DNA of 64,000 nt, taken from positions 62,001 through 126,000 of the forward strand of contig JAWUZG010000353.1 of the NCBI GenBank assembly GCA_036785705.1, given 5' to 3'. This DNA comes from Acanthornis magna (lineage: Eukaryota > Chordata > Aves > Passeriformes > Acanthizidae). The position numbers were made by a program, and so were the translations under genes. Shown piece by piece: positions 1-11,020 of this stretch (positions are counted from its first letter, which is position 1; every line of letters begins with the position of its first letter). The notes beneath the pieces are model-generated. The model searched no databases. It was not told where the DNA came from and was given only the letters and a program-made list of their open reading frames with translations.

Positions 1-1340
1 CAAATCTACCCAGGGATCCCCCAAATCAGCCTTGGAAGCCCCAAATCCCCCCACCCCCACAACATCCCCTGGGACACTGCACCTCCCCTAGACCCCCAAA
101 TCCACCCTGCATCCCCTAAAAAAGTCCTGGGATCCTCATAAACAACCTGTGGGACACTCCAAATCCACTCAAAGACGTCCTGACCTCTCAAATTCACCAC
201 AAGAACAAAGACTACCCCCCCCCCAACACCCTCTACTCCCTGGGACCCCTCTAGCAGCCCCCAAATCTGACCTGGAAACCTCCCCCCATCCCCAGGACTC
301 CCCCAAACACCTACTGGGACCCTCCAAATGCCTCCAGACTGCCCTCCCCCACCCCCCACGCTGCCCCAATCCACCCCGAAACACCAAAATTCACCCCCAA
401 AATCCTCAAAAATACCCTTTGGAACACTCCAACCCCCTGCAGACCCCATAATTCACCCTATAACACCCCAGGGTGCCTGGGAACCCCCGTGAGACCCTCC
501 AACCCCCATTAGATGCCCCCAAATCCATGCCAGGATCCCCCCAAACATCCCCAAGACCTTCTGGGGGTCCCTCATCCCCCTCTGGATCCCCCAAATCCAC
601 CCTGGAGCACCCAAACACCTGCTAGGAACCCCCTAGAACCTCTCAAATTCACCTTGGGACCCCTAAACACTCCCTTGAACCCCCTGAGACCACCCCCCCA
701 CAAAGACCTCCCTCTCCACACTGTTCCAGCCCCACCATGTCCTTGCTCTCCCCCCACCACGTGGTGGCCTTGTCCTCCCTCAGTGTCCTTGTGTGCCTCC
801 TGATGTCCTTGTGTCCACCCATCCCCCAGGGGCCTCCCGGACCGGGTGTCCCCTGTGCCCCTTCCCCTGTGGTGGCATTGTTTCTGTCCCCATTAAGGTG
901 TACCTAGAGGGTTGTCTCTATGCCCCCAAGGTGTCATTGTGTCCCCAGGGGGATGCCCTCCCTATCTCCATGCCCAGGATATCCCCAAGATGTCCCCAGG
1001 GTGTCACTAACCCCTTGTCCCCCTACCTGGGGGGTCATGTTCATGGTATCCCCACATCCCCATCTTCCAGGGTGTCCCCAAGGTGTCCCCAGGGTGTCTC
1101 CATCCAGTGTGTTCCTGTCCCTGGGGTGTCCCCAAAGTGATAGCCCCAGACCAGGATGTCCTCATGTCTCCCCATATCCTGATGCCCTCCATAGCCCCCC
1201 TCTATGTCCCCTCATGTCATTCCCACTCCCTGTGCTCTCCATGATCCCCGGTGTCTCCATGTCCCTCCATGTCCCCACATACTCCATGTTCCCCTATGTT
1301 CCCCAACATTCCCCATGTCCCCCAAACCCCCTACATCCCC
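1..1340. repeat. C-rich degenerate minisatellite tract
   Basis: From 1 to about 700 the sequence repeats short C-rich units such as CCCCCAAATCCACCCTGG with drift. From about 780 to 1340 the unit changes to GTGTCCCC/ATGTCCCC-like motifs. Long open frames occur on both strands only because the repeats lack stops; they are Pro/Gly-rich and not protein-like. This resembles intron or intergenic filler in avian GC-rich microchromosomal DNA. I see no exon in it. Confidence 0.75.
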
Positions 1341-1361
1341 TTCTCCCTTTCCTTGTCCCAG

Positions 1362-2107
1362 GTGCAGTAACTCTGCCTGTTCTTCACCTGGGGGGCCCTT
1401 ACCGTTGGCATGGCCCTCCTGGCGCTGCAGGAGGTGAGGGCTGGGGGGGGCAGGGGTGGTCCAAGGGGGATCCTCCTATGGGAGTTGATGGAAGTGGGCT
1501 GGGAGAGTTCTGTGGGCGCTTGGGGGGGAGCTGTGGGTACGGGGCGGGGGGGGGGGGGGGAAGGGGGGTGTTCCAGAGGGGCTGTGGTGGATTCTGTGAG
1601 TTCTGGGAGTGTATTTCTGGGGGTTTGGGAGGTCTAGGAGGATCTCTGTGGGTGCTAAGTGGATGTTGTGTGGGCTAAGGGAGGGCCCACGGGGGCTGAG
1701 ATATTTGTGGAGGGGTTCGTAGGGACCTGAGCAGGGAGTCTACGGCCTCCATGGATGGGGGGCCAGGGGGGAGTGCTGTGAATGGACCCTTCCTCTGGGG
1801 GAAGGTCCAGGTATGGGGGAACGGTCACTGGGTATTGGGGCCCACACCCCACTTTTAGGGGCACAGGGTGTTTAAGTTGCCTGTGGTTGGATTTGAAAGG
1901 ACCTTGTGCCCTGAGAGTGTGTTTTGGGGGTTGCTGCCCCTGGGAGATGCTGTGAAGGGGTCGGGGGTGGTGAGGGGCTTCAGAGAGCAGATGATGGAGG
2001 CTTTCACTGTGTGGCTGCTGGAGGAGACATACCTGTACTCACTGCCTGCTGCATCATCTTGTACCCCAAGGACCTGCAGTTGGCCTAACACCTGCAGGGG
2101 CTCGGGG
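1362..2107 (+). pseudogene. CENPA: CENPA-like histone-fold pseudogene (two exon remnants)
   Basis: Two exon-like blocks match the end of the centromeric histone H3 variant. Block 1 (1362-1433) follows a CCCAG acceptor and ends GAG|GTGAGG. It reads VQ*LCLFFTWGAL then MALLALQE, which fits the alpha-2 helix of CENP-A (CLLFT rather than the AQDFK of ordinary H3). Block 2 starts at 1991 after an AG and reads MMEAFTVWLLEETYLYSLPA, the next helix. After a frame change near 2058 it continues as LYPKDLQLA*HLQGLG, the last strand and helix. Visible lesions are a TAA at 1368, a frameshift of about four bases near 2058, and a TAA at about 2090. The blocks sit immediately upstream of CYP21, where chicken has CENPA in its MHC. 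An AATAAA at 2516 could be the old polyadenylation site. I found no upstream exons. A low-quality assembly of a working gene is the alternative, but three lesions make a pseudogene more likely. Confidence 0.75.
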
Positions 2108-2515
2108 TGGGGGGGAGTATTTGAAGGGGGACACCCCCAGGATCCCTGCACCGTGACCCAACCCCTGGCACCCTCCCACAGGGACCACTACCCTGGTCCC
2201 CCCTCCTGACACCTTCAAATCCCTAATCTTATTGGGGACCCTATGGGATACATTGAAACACCCCCCATGTGCCCCCCTTCCCCAATACCCCTCCCAAGGA
2301 CCCCCACCATAGGACCCCACCCCTGGAGTCCCCAACAACTTGCCCAGCAACACATCCCAGAGTGGGGCTCCCTGTCCTGACTTCAGCAACCCTCAGATTA
2401 TCATGGGTCCCCACCTATGATCCTCCCAGGACCCACTCACTGTAATGCCACTCCCCAAGGGGACCCGTCCAGGACTCACAGTCTATTGGGGACCTCCTCC
2501 AGTGCTGCTGCACCC

Positions 2516-2521
2516 CAATAA
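2516..2521 (+). terminator. AATAAA polyadenylation signal after the CENPA relic
   Basis: AATAAA occurs 400 bases after the last CENPA-like codon, in otherwise non-repetitive DNA, followed by a TG-rich stretch. The position fits a 3' UTR end of the relic gene. No other gene on this strand ends nearby. Confidence 0.4.
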
Positions 2522-2854
2522 ATGCCTCTGATCCTCAAATGCTGCTGCCAGAGCAGGGGGAATTGAGGGCAGGCACCCATGGAAGAGGCTTTGGGTGAGG
2601 GGACTTAATGGGGGGTGGGAGCACCCCCAGGAGGGCTGGAGGGATTGGGATGGAGGACACCTGGGGGGGGAGAATTAGAGGGGTGAGGCACCCCCAGAGT
2701 GGGTGGTACTGGGGAAATTCACAGGGGGTTCCCCAAGGGGGAGGATGAGTGGCGGCACCTGGGGAATTGACGGGAAGGGCTCGCGGGTGAACCCCCATAA
2801 TTGTAGATGAGGCCTCGAAGAGGCAGGGCGTAAAATGTCCCCTTAATGAGGTGG

Positions 2855-3312
2855 TGCTTGAGGGGCGGGACCTAAGGGGCAGCTGTTACAGTGGTGAGGG
2901 TCAGCTGCGAGCAGGGATTAGTGGTTTGCTTTATGGAAGGAGTCAATCACGGGGCGGGGATTCTCGCGGCAGGGCCTACAGATGGAGAGCTGCCTGCAGG
3001 GGCGGGGGGCAGGGTTCCCCTTTACGCCGGCAGAGCTGCCACTGCGGGGCGGGGCTTAACGACAGAAGAGACGTCAATATCCCCTATTTAAGGGCCGAGC
3101 CTCAAGGGGCGAGGTTTTAAGGAACCTCCTTTAGTGGGGCGGGGCTTAGGGGCCACTTTTATAGTGATGGGGGGGGGGGGGGGGGGGGGAGGGGGGGGGG
3201 GAGTGTGCCACCTGCGAGTGGCGCGAGGGGCAGGATTTAAGGGGTGGGGCTCCGTGGGGCGTGGTTTCGGGGTTCCCCAATATAGGGGCTCTCCGGAGGT
3301 CCTCCGCGGGCC
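2855..3312 (+). promoter_or_regulatory. CYP21 upstream region with repeated GC boxes
   Basis: About eight copies of a GGGGCGGGGCTTA-like unit occur between about 2860 and 3260, several followed by TTAAGG or TTTAAGG. GGGGCGGGG is the core Sp1 site. A CTATTTAAG TATA-like element lies near 3081 and a CAATATAGG near 3277, about 36 bases before the start codon. TCAAGG at about 3105 matches the core of the steroidogenic factor 1 half-site, which would suit a steroidogenic P450 gene, but it is short and may be chance. Promoter function is inferred from position. Confidence 0.55.
3168..3202. repeat. Poly-G tract
   Basis: A run of more than 30 G broken by a single A, 110 bases upstream of the CYP21 start codon. 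It could form a G-quadruplex and is also a likely sequencing weak point. Confidence 0.9.
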
Positions 3313-6300
3313 ATGGCGGCTGCGGCGTTGCTGCTGTGTTCCGTGCTGCTGGCGCTGCTGCTGCTGCTGCTGCGGAGCGATGGGCGCGGCCCGCGCTGGG
3401 CGGCGCTGCACCTGCTGCACCCGCAGGGGGCGCTGCACCTGAACCGCCTGGCGCGGAGGCGCGGGCCCGTACTGCGCCTGCGCCTGGGGGAGCGCGGTGA
3501 GTGGGGGGGGCACCCCAGAACGGACCTCCCCCCAACCTCCCCAAACCTCCCTCTTCCCAGTCCTTAGGGACTCTCCGAACTCCTAAACCTCCGTTTCCCC
3601 CTGCCGTGGGGACCCCACCAAACTCCAGACCTCTCCTCAAATCCCCCAAACCTTCCCTGGGACCCCAACCCCCCGATGCTCTCCCCAAAATCCCACCCTA
3701 GGACTCCTCCTTTGATTTGGGAACCCCCCCAGTTTTGGGTTCCCCCAGCCCCTCCTCTTCCCTCCAGACGTTCTGGTGCTGAGCTCGGTGGGGACCATCC
3801 GTGAGGCGCTGGTCCGGCACTGGGGGGACTGGCTGGGGCGCCCCACCAGTTATCTGGGTATGGGGGGACAGGAGAGGCCAGGTGGGCTGGGGGGAGGGGG
3901 GCGGGGGGGTGTTGGAGGGGTTCCTGTGGAGTTTGGGGAGTCACTATGGGAACTGGAAGTGTCCTTGTGAGGTTTGGGGGGTCACTATGGAGTGCGTGTA
4001 TGGGGAAGCCCTATGGCGGATTTGAAGGGAGTCACTATGGGGTTTGTGGGGTTCTCTGTGGGGCTTAGGGGGGTCTCTAGGGGTTTAGAGGGGGGCTATG
4101 GGATGGTGAGTTTCTCTAAGGTTTGAAGGAGTCCCTATGAGATTGGAGGGGTTGTTATGGGATTTGGAGGGAGGGTCCCTATGGGGGTGGGGACACAGGT
4201 GCTGCGAGGGGATGGGGGCAGTTCTGGAGGGGTGGGTTGTGTATAGGTGCTAGGGCAGTCTCTGGGGGTTTCTGCCCCACCACACACTAGCATCAACCCC
4301 CAGGGTCCCTGGTGGGAATAGGGGGATCCTATAGAGGAGGTGGCAATGGTATTGAAGGAGGCTTTATGAGATAGAGGGGCACTGCAGAACACCCCTGGTG
4401 TTATGGAGGTGGGTCCCTATAGGGGCTGGGGGCTCTCTGGGGGTCCCTGACCCCCCCCCCCACCCAACACCAGGGTCGCTGGTGTCACGGGGGGGCCAGG
4501 ACCTGGCACTGGGAGGCCCCTGCCCCAGCTGGCGGCGGCAGCGGGGAGCAGCACGGGGGGCACTGGCACGGGCTGGGGGGCGTCTTGGGCCCCTTCTTTG
4601 GCTGCAGGGCCAGGAGTTGTGTGAGGTGAGACTCTGAAACCGACTTCTCCCCAAACCGATCCCCTGGCAACACTAACACCCCCAAAACTGATTCTCCTTG
4701 CATTCCAAAACAGATCCCCACACAATACTGACCAGAAAAACCCTGCCCCGTACACCCCAAAACTGATACTTTAAACTCCACTCCCTTCACCCAAACCCCA
4801 CCCATGCACCTTAACCATGCCCTCTGCATCTGAAAACTGCCCCCCAAACCCTGCATTCAATCCCCAACCCCCCTGCATCCCAAACCCTGCACCCACACTA
4901 CACTCCCTGTCCCGCAAAACTGACCCCACCCAAACCCCACCCTCTGCACCCTAAAAGGGCATGAGTCCCCAAATCTCCCTTAGAGCTCCCCACTTCTCCC
5001 CTGCAACCCCCTAAACGACCCTTAGAGCCCCCCCTTGTTTCCCCCAGGACTCCCTCTAACCTCCACTTTCCCCCAGGAGCTGCGTTCCCATGGGGGGGCC
5101 CCCCTGGACCCCTTTGAGGTGTTCACCTTTCATACCTGCAGCACCATCGCACGCCTCCTCTTCGGGGACCTGGTGGGAATTTGGGGGGGCCCCAGGATGG
5201 AGATGGGTTTGGGGGAGGACCCCAGATTTTACAGGGCCCCAGGGGGTTGGGAGGGAACCCAGGAGTTTATGGAGGGGACACCCAGGTGTTTGGGGGGACT
5301 GAACAATTTGTGGGGGGTGGCAGGGGTTTGGGGGCACACAGGAGTTTGAGGGGACCGCAGTGTCTGAAACTGTGGTGGGGGTGTTCTGGGGGGATCCAGA
5401 GGGAACTCAGGTACTGGACAGTACCCAGGTGTGTCCTCCCCCAGGTGCCCCCCCCGGGGGAGCTCCGGGCCTTCTCCCGCTGCTTGGGGGAGCTGCTGCA
5501 GGTTTGGGGGCGCAGCAGTGTACGGGCGCTTGACCTGCTGCCCCCACTGCGGGTAAGCATGGTGGGACCTATGGGGGGGCCTATGGGGCTGTGGCCTTCT
5601 TGCTGCATAACGGTCTATGGAACCTGGGGCTATAGAGCCCTATGGGGACAATGAGGGAGCTATGGGGGGCTATAGGGCCCTGGCAAGGACTCTGAGGCTC
5701 AGGGGGGCTATGTGGCCCGGGGCTGGGGAGGGATATGGGGGTGGGAGGGAGGTTAAAGGGTCTGTATGTGGCTGGGGATAGGTATGTGGGCCTGACAGGG
5801 GGTTTATAGGGTCTGTATGGGGTTTGGGTGGTCTCTATGGGGCTGGAAAGGGGCTGTGTAACCCTAGGAGGGGAATTATAGGGTCTCTGTGGGGCTGGAC
5901 AGGAGTTATAGTGTCTATATGGGGCTAGGGGGAAGTGTTCCAAGGTCTGTGTGGTGTTGGGGAGCTCTGCAGGCCTAGGAAGGGCAGTTGTGGGGGCTCT
6001 ATAGGGCTGGGGTGGTCTACATGAGGTAAAATATCTCTGTGAAGCTGAGGGTGCCTGTAGGACATTGGAGGGGTCTGCATGGTCAAGGAGGTCACCTGCA
6101 GGGTTTATATGGCCCAGGGGAGGCAGCCATAGGGTTTCTCTGGGGCTGAGGAGACTTATGGGGCACCTCTGGGGGAGGGGGTGTCTCTCTGAGGTCAAGG
6201 GTTTCTTGGAGGTGGGGGTCCCTATGGAGTCCCTATGCCCAGGCCCTGCCCAACCCAGGATTGCGGAAGCTGCTGCAGCTCGTCCAGCACCGGGACGCCT

Positions 6301-9300
6301 TTGTGGAGGCCCAGATCCGGCGGCACCAGGTGGGGAGTCCTGGGGAGCTGGGAGGCAGCCAGAGGTCAGGAGGGGTCTGGTGGCAACAGAGGGTCAGGGG
6401 TTTAGAAGATACCTGGGGGTCTGGAGGGAGCCGGGTGCTGGGGGGGAACCAGGAGTTTGAGGGGTACCCAGGGGCTTGGCAGGACCCACATATTTTGGGG
6501 GGACCCAAGAGGATGGGAGGACCTGGAGGTCTGGGAGGGATGTGGTGTTGGGGAGATGTGAGGGTAAGGGGAGGAACCAGGGGTTTGGGTGGACTCATGG
6601 TTTGGAAAGGACTCCCATATTTGGGGGTAACTGGGCATCAGGAAAACCCCCCAATATGTGTCATCCCTTTACCAGGAGTCCCCCTCCCCTCCCCCAGACA
6701 CAGTTTTGGGGGCACTGCTGGGGTGTGATCCCGGGGTGCAGGGGGGCCCCCTGAGCCCCCCCCGTCTGCACATGGCGCTGGTTGATCTGTTCATCGGGGG
6801 CACTGAGACCACAGCAGCTGCACTGGGCTGGGCTGTGGCCTTCTTGCTGCACCGCCCTGAGGTGACACACATGTCCCTCCATGTCCTCCACGCAGCACTG
6901 GAGGGTCCTGTGTGTCCCCACCCATGTCCTGTATGTGTTCTATATGTCCCCCACATTCCCTTCTCCATGGACGTCTTTCTTCTCTGGCCCCAGATGACAT
7001 ATGTGGCACCATGTGTCTCAATGTGCTCCTGGGGGTTCCATGTCCCCACCTGTATCCTACGTGTCCCCCATGTCCTCCTCCCCATGGCTGGCACCGTCCC
7101 CCTGCACCACCCTGAGGTGCCACCAGCATGTCACAGCCATGTCCAAGTCCCCACACATGTTCCTGGAAGGGTCTCATGTCCCTGCATACGTTCTCCAGAG
7201 TGGTCCCATGTCCCCCTCCCATGCCCCATGCATCCCCTGTGGCCACCAGTGCCCCCCCACCTTGCCCTGAGGTGCCACATGGATGTCACAGACACATCAG
7301 GTCTGTGTTTGTGTCCCCACGTGGCTCCTTGGTTTGGGATTTCCATGGAGAGGTGGCTTAGGGTGTGGGGATGGAGAGTCCCAAGAGAGAGGTCTGGGGG
7401 CTCAGGGGTGTCCTGAAGGAGGAGGGAGGGGCAGGTCTGGGGGAAGGGGGAGGGGGTTTAGGGTCCCAGGGCAGGTTTGGGGGTTTGGAGGGCTCATGGG
7501 GGTCCCCAAGGGACAGGGCCAGGTTTGGGGATGGTTTGGGGTTCCACGGGCAGGTTTGTTAGTTCGGGAGGGTCTGGGGTTCTGGGGGGTCCCTCTGTCA
7601 TCCCATTGCCACTCTGTGCCCCCTGGGATGCAACCCCTCCCCTGACACCCCATGACATGCCACACCTGTGCCACACCTGTGCCACACCTGTGCAGCTGCA
7701 GGTGCGGTTGCGGGCAGAGCTTGGGGGGGCACAGGGCCCCCCTGGCCCAGGGGACATGGGGCGCCTGCCCCTCCTCCAGGCCACCGTCAACGAAACCCTG
7801 CGGCTGCGGCCCCCTGCACCTCTGGGGCTGCCCCACTGTGCCCTGCGCCATACCAGGTACCAGGACAGGCCAGTGTGGGGGAGGGATGTTGGGAGGAACC
7901 ACATGGACCAGTCTGGACTGGTATGGGTGAGAGGGAACTGAGAGGAATCACTACAGAGCAGTAGAGACCACTCAGTATCATCAGTAGGGTCCAGGAGAGC
8001 CCAGCAGAGTCCATTAGATACCAGTGAGTCCCACTAAGACCCATCAGGTCCCAGTATGACCCCAAAAAGACCCCAATAGACCGGTAGGTGGCAATAAATC
8101 CCAGCAGAGCCCCAGCAGACCCCAACAGACCAGTACAGCCCAGTAAGTTCCTGTAGGACCCAGGAGGCCTCAATAGACCCCAGTAAATCCCAGTAAGACT
8201 CATCAGGTCCCAGTAGACCCCATTAGACCCCCAGTAGGTCCCAGTATAACCCCAGTACATCCCACTAGGCCCCAACAGGTCCTGGAATGACCCCAGTAGA
8301 CCCTAATAGACACCCAGTAGATCCCAGTAGACCCCATGATAGCCCCAGTAGGCCCCAGCAGAGCCCAGAAGATCCCAGCAGGAGGTCCCAGTAAGTCCCA
8401 GTGTGGCCCCACTAAAGCCCAATAGACATCCAGTAGCCCTCAGAAAAGCTCAGTATGGCTCCAGCAGTTCCCAGTAGACCCCAGTATGGCTCCAGTAGGC
8501 ACCCAGTAGATACCAGAGAGCCCCAGTATGGCCCCAGTAGGACTCCAGCAGATCCCAGTATGGCTCCAATAGACACCAATCGACACCTGGTAGCTAACAG
8601 CAGATCCCAGAGTGGCACCAGTAGACCCCCAATAAATTCTGATAGGTCCCAATGTGGCTCCAGTAGATCCCAGTATGGCATCAGTAAACCCCAATAGGCA
8701 CCCAGTAGATACCAGATGACCCCAGTAGACTCCAACAGACACCCAGTAACTCCCAGTAGCACCTACCAGATCCCAGTATGGACCCTGCAGACCCAAATAG
8801 ACATCCAGTAGTCCCCAGAGAGCCGCTGTATGGCCTCAGTATGTCTTGGTATGGCCCCTGTAGCTCTCAGTAGTCTCCAGAAGACCCCAGTCCATCTCAT
8901 TGCCCCCTATCCCCTTCCAGTCTTGGGGGGCTACCCGTGGTGGCCGGCACTGTCCTGGTCCCCAACCTGCTGGCAGCCCAACAGGACCCTGACATCTGGC
9001 AGCACCCCGAGGCCTTCCTGCCTGGTATGTGGGTACTCCTCCGCCCTGTTGGTCCCCCCTGAACCCCTGGGGTCACCCCCCAAATCCTGGGGTCTCCTCA
9101 AACATCAAACTGTGGGTTCCCCTAGTCATGGGGTTTCCCTTGATGCTTGTGTATCCTGGGAACACCTTGGTGTCATGGGTGCTCCCCGGATGCCTGAGTC
9201 ACCCCAAACCTGCACCTCCTCCCCCAAACCTGAGGTTCTCCCCCCGATCCCCTTTGGTCCCCCTCAACCCCCTGGATCTCCCCATACGTTTGGGTACATC

Positions 9301-9884
9301 CCAAAACCTGTTGGTCCCTCTGTTCCTCCTCTCCTATTTCCCCCCTCCCTCCCCAAAACCCCTGGCAGCTCCCTGGGGTGTCTGAACTCTCCCCAAACAT
9401 GTGGATCCCCTCCGACGTCCTGGGGTCACCCCCGAACCTCAGGATCCCCCCAAGCCCCTGGGTCACTCCAAACCCCCATGTCTCCCTTCTGAACCCCAGG
9501 GTCCAGCCTGAAACCCCTGGGTTACCTCTAAACTTGTGGGTCCACCCCAAAACCCTGGGTCCCCCCATCGCCCCGGCTCCCCCCGAAGGCCTGTGGGTCC
9601 CCCCATCCCCTGGAACCCCCAGACCTGACCCATCGCCCCCAGAGCGGTTCCTGGCCCCGGGCGCCCCCTCGCGGTCGCTGCTGCCGTTCGGCTGCGGGGC
9701 GCGATCGTGCCCGGGGGAGGGGCTGGCGCGGGCCGAGCTCTTCGTGTTCCTGGGGCTGATCCTGCGAGAATTCCGTCTGGAACCGGGCCCGGGGGGACTG
9801 CCAGGGCTGAGGGGGTCGCCGGGCACCGTGCTGCGCTGTCCCCCCTTTCGCCTGCGCATGGTGCCCTGCCAGCCCCTGGGCTAA
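3313..9884 (+). CDS. CYP21A2: Steroid 21-hydroxylase, cytochrome P450 family 21 (ten exons, complete)
   Basis: Haem-thiolate monooxygenase that hydroxylates progesterone and 17-hydroxyprogesterone at C21 in cortisol and aldosterone synthesis, anchored in the endoplasmic reticulum. Exons: 3313-3496, 3768-3857, 4474-4625, 5077-5172, 5445-5552, 6243-6329, 6676-6861, 7696-7856, 8921-9024, 9643-9884. All introns are GT-AG and the sum is 1410 nt, giving 469 residues in one frame. The N terminus has a Leu-rich signal anchor (residues 2-20). Exon 2 has the family-like GRP segment. The I helix shows GGTETT (exon 7), the K helix ETLR (the ExxR motif, exon 8), then PERF across exons 9/10. The haem loop is [11 protein letters not shown] with the Cys ligand (exon 10). 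Ten exons match mammalian CYP21A2, which is about 25 residues longer. Introns are short and repeat-filled. Start choice: the first ATG, with the anchor directly after it. Birds often carry the symbol CYP21A1. The family call is firm; enzymatic activity is inferred. Confidence 0.95.
7930..8885. repeat. Minisatellite filling CYP21 intron 8
   Basis: Dozens of degenerate copies of a unit near CCCAGTAGACCCCAGTAGGT, with variants ACAC, ATGGC and AAG, occupy almost the whole 1.06-kb intron. The exon 9 acceptor (CCCCTTCCAG) follows directly. The repeat is stop-poor in several frames and gives meaningless open frames. Confidence 0.85.
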
Positions 9885-9889
9885 CTGTG

Positions 9890-10270
9890 ACCCTGGCCTG
9901 AGTCCACCTGACCACTTTATTACTTTTCCTGAACACACTCTGACTCACCTGATTCTTTCTGACTCTTCCTGAATATACCTGACTTCAGCTGGCCCTGTCT
10001 GACCTTTCCTGAACACACCTGACACTGTGTGTGACATTGCCTGAACCTGGCTGACCTTGACCCCCTGACTGGTCCCACCTGACCTCAGCCTGACCCCTGC
10101 CAGCCCTATGCCTCACCTTGACACTGGCCATGACCCTGGCTGTGACCCCACCTAACCCCATCTGACCCTGCTTGAACCCTTCGTGACTCCATCCCAACCC
10201 ACCTGACCTTTACTAACCACACCTGACTCCACCTGATCCTATCTGTCCCTGCCTGACCCCTGGGTGCCCC
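9890..10270. repeat. CTGACC-type tandem repeat in the CYP21 3' region
   Basis: Starting just after the CYP21 stop codon, the motif CCTGACC / CCTGAACACACCTGACT recurs with a period of roughly 12 to 25 bases for about 380 bases. If transcribed, it forms most of the 3' untranslated region, because the first AATAAA lies beyond it at 10352. Confidence 0.75.
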
Positions 10271-10351
10271 CATTCAACACCCCAGATGCCTGAGTCTCCC
10301 TCCGAGGCCAGGGTCAGTGCAGTGGCGGGGGGCCCTCATTTACCTCCTCCC

Positions 10352-10357
10352 AATAAA
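10352..10357 (+). terminator. Likely CYP21 polyadenylation signal
   Basis: AATAAA within CCAATAAAATTTATAC, 468 bases after the CYP21 stop codon and the first such hexamer on this strand after it. The local drop in GC content supports a transcript end here. Confidence 0.55.
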
Positions 10358-10624
10358 ATTTATACTTCTGACCCCATCCTGGCAAGGTTCGGCACTTCCA
10401 GAGACCCCCCCCAAAACGTCCAGAACCTCCCGAAACCGAGCCCCACCCGCACTCTGACTGGCCGCACTCGGGCCCCCACCACAGCCACAACCTTCGGGAC
10501 AGCATTGGGGGGTTCCGCTCTGGACGATCTCCACCTCCCCCCTCCGCAAAGCCCCTCCACGGAGCGGACTGGGGGTCAGACGGGGGTCGCAGCCCTGCGA
10601 GACACGTTCGGGGCGCTGGACGGG

Positions 10625-10743
10625 CCGGCAACGGATGAGTCATCAGTGGAACGCGCTCTGATTGGTCGAGTGCTGTGGAGGGCGCTGGGTTCTGCTGGTC
10701 CGCCTGGCAACAGATGACTTTCAGCACGAAGCGTTCTGATTAG
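10625..10743 (+). promoter_or_regulatory. Two tandem MHC-type X-Y enhancer modules
   Basis: Copy 1: X box CCGGCAACGGATGAGTCATC at 10625-10644, a 13-base spacer, then Y box CTGATTGG at 10658-10665. Copy 2: X box CCTGGCAACAGATGACTTTC at 10703-10722, a 13-base spacer, then CTGATTAG at 10736-10743. The left half of each X box fits the RFX site (CCTRGCAACAGATG), and the right half of copy 1 (TGAGTCATC) fits the CREB/X2 site. CTGATTGG is the inverted CCAAT box bound by NF-Y. MHC class II and class I promoters place these boxes in this order and spacing to recruit CIITA or NLRC5. The order predicts a transcript to the right. No MHC exon follows: a GC-rich stretch leads straight into the purine minisatellite. 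Copy 2 is degenerate in X2 and Y. Not a repeat of any LTR seen here. Confidence 0.75.
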
Positions 10744-10799
10744 CCAAGGGCTGACGTGCCTGGCACCCGATACTTCTGAGTGACTTAGAGCTGTTGAGG

Positions 10800-11020
10800 G
10801 CGGGAGGGGAGCGCTGTCGGCTGAGCAGCACCGCTGGGGAGAGGCACGGGAGGAGCGGGGAATTGGTGGGGGTTGGACGGGAGAGTGCCCGCCGGGAGCG
10901 CCGTATCGAGGGGGCTGCAGGCGAGGAGCGCTCCTCCCGACGCCGACACCCGAGGGACAGAGCAGCGAGGAGGGGCAGGGAGGGGAGGGGACCGCTCGCC
11001 CCGCCGAGCCGTATGTCCAA
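10800..11020. other. GC-rich stretch downstream of the X-Y modules, no recognisable exon
   Basis: About 220 bases rich in CpG and GGGAGCG-type motifs follow the X-Y modules at the distance where a 5' untranslated region or first exon would lie. Open frames here are Arg/Gly-rich with no signal peptide and merge into the purine repeat. I see no coding evidence. Confidence 0.4.

Noticed and set aside
6..1678. Several long Pro- or Gly-rich open frames on both strands
   Set aside because: They follow tandem repeats with few stop codons, overlap each other in all registers, and have no domains. Only the CENPA-like block inside is supported.
2535..2798. Minus-strand Pro-rich frame between the CENPA relic and CYP21
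   Set aside because: Low-complexity GC-rich sequence without splice or domain support.
3088..3688. Minus-strand frames across CYP21 exon 1 (poly-Pro, poly-Gln)
   Set aside because: Antisense shadows of the poly-G tract and the Leu-repeat exon.
7930..8885. Regularly spaced repeats considered as a CRISPR array
   Set aside because: Units are adjacent and degenerate without unique spacers, and the sequence lies in a vertebrate intron.
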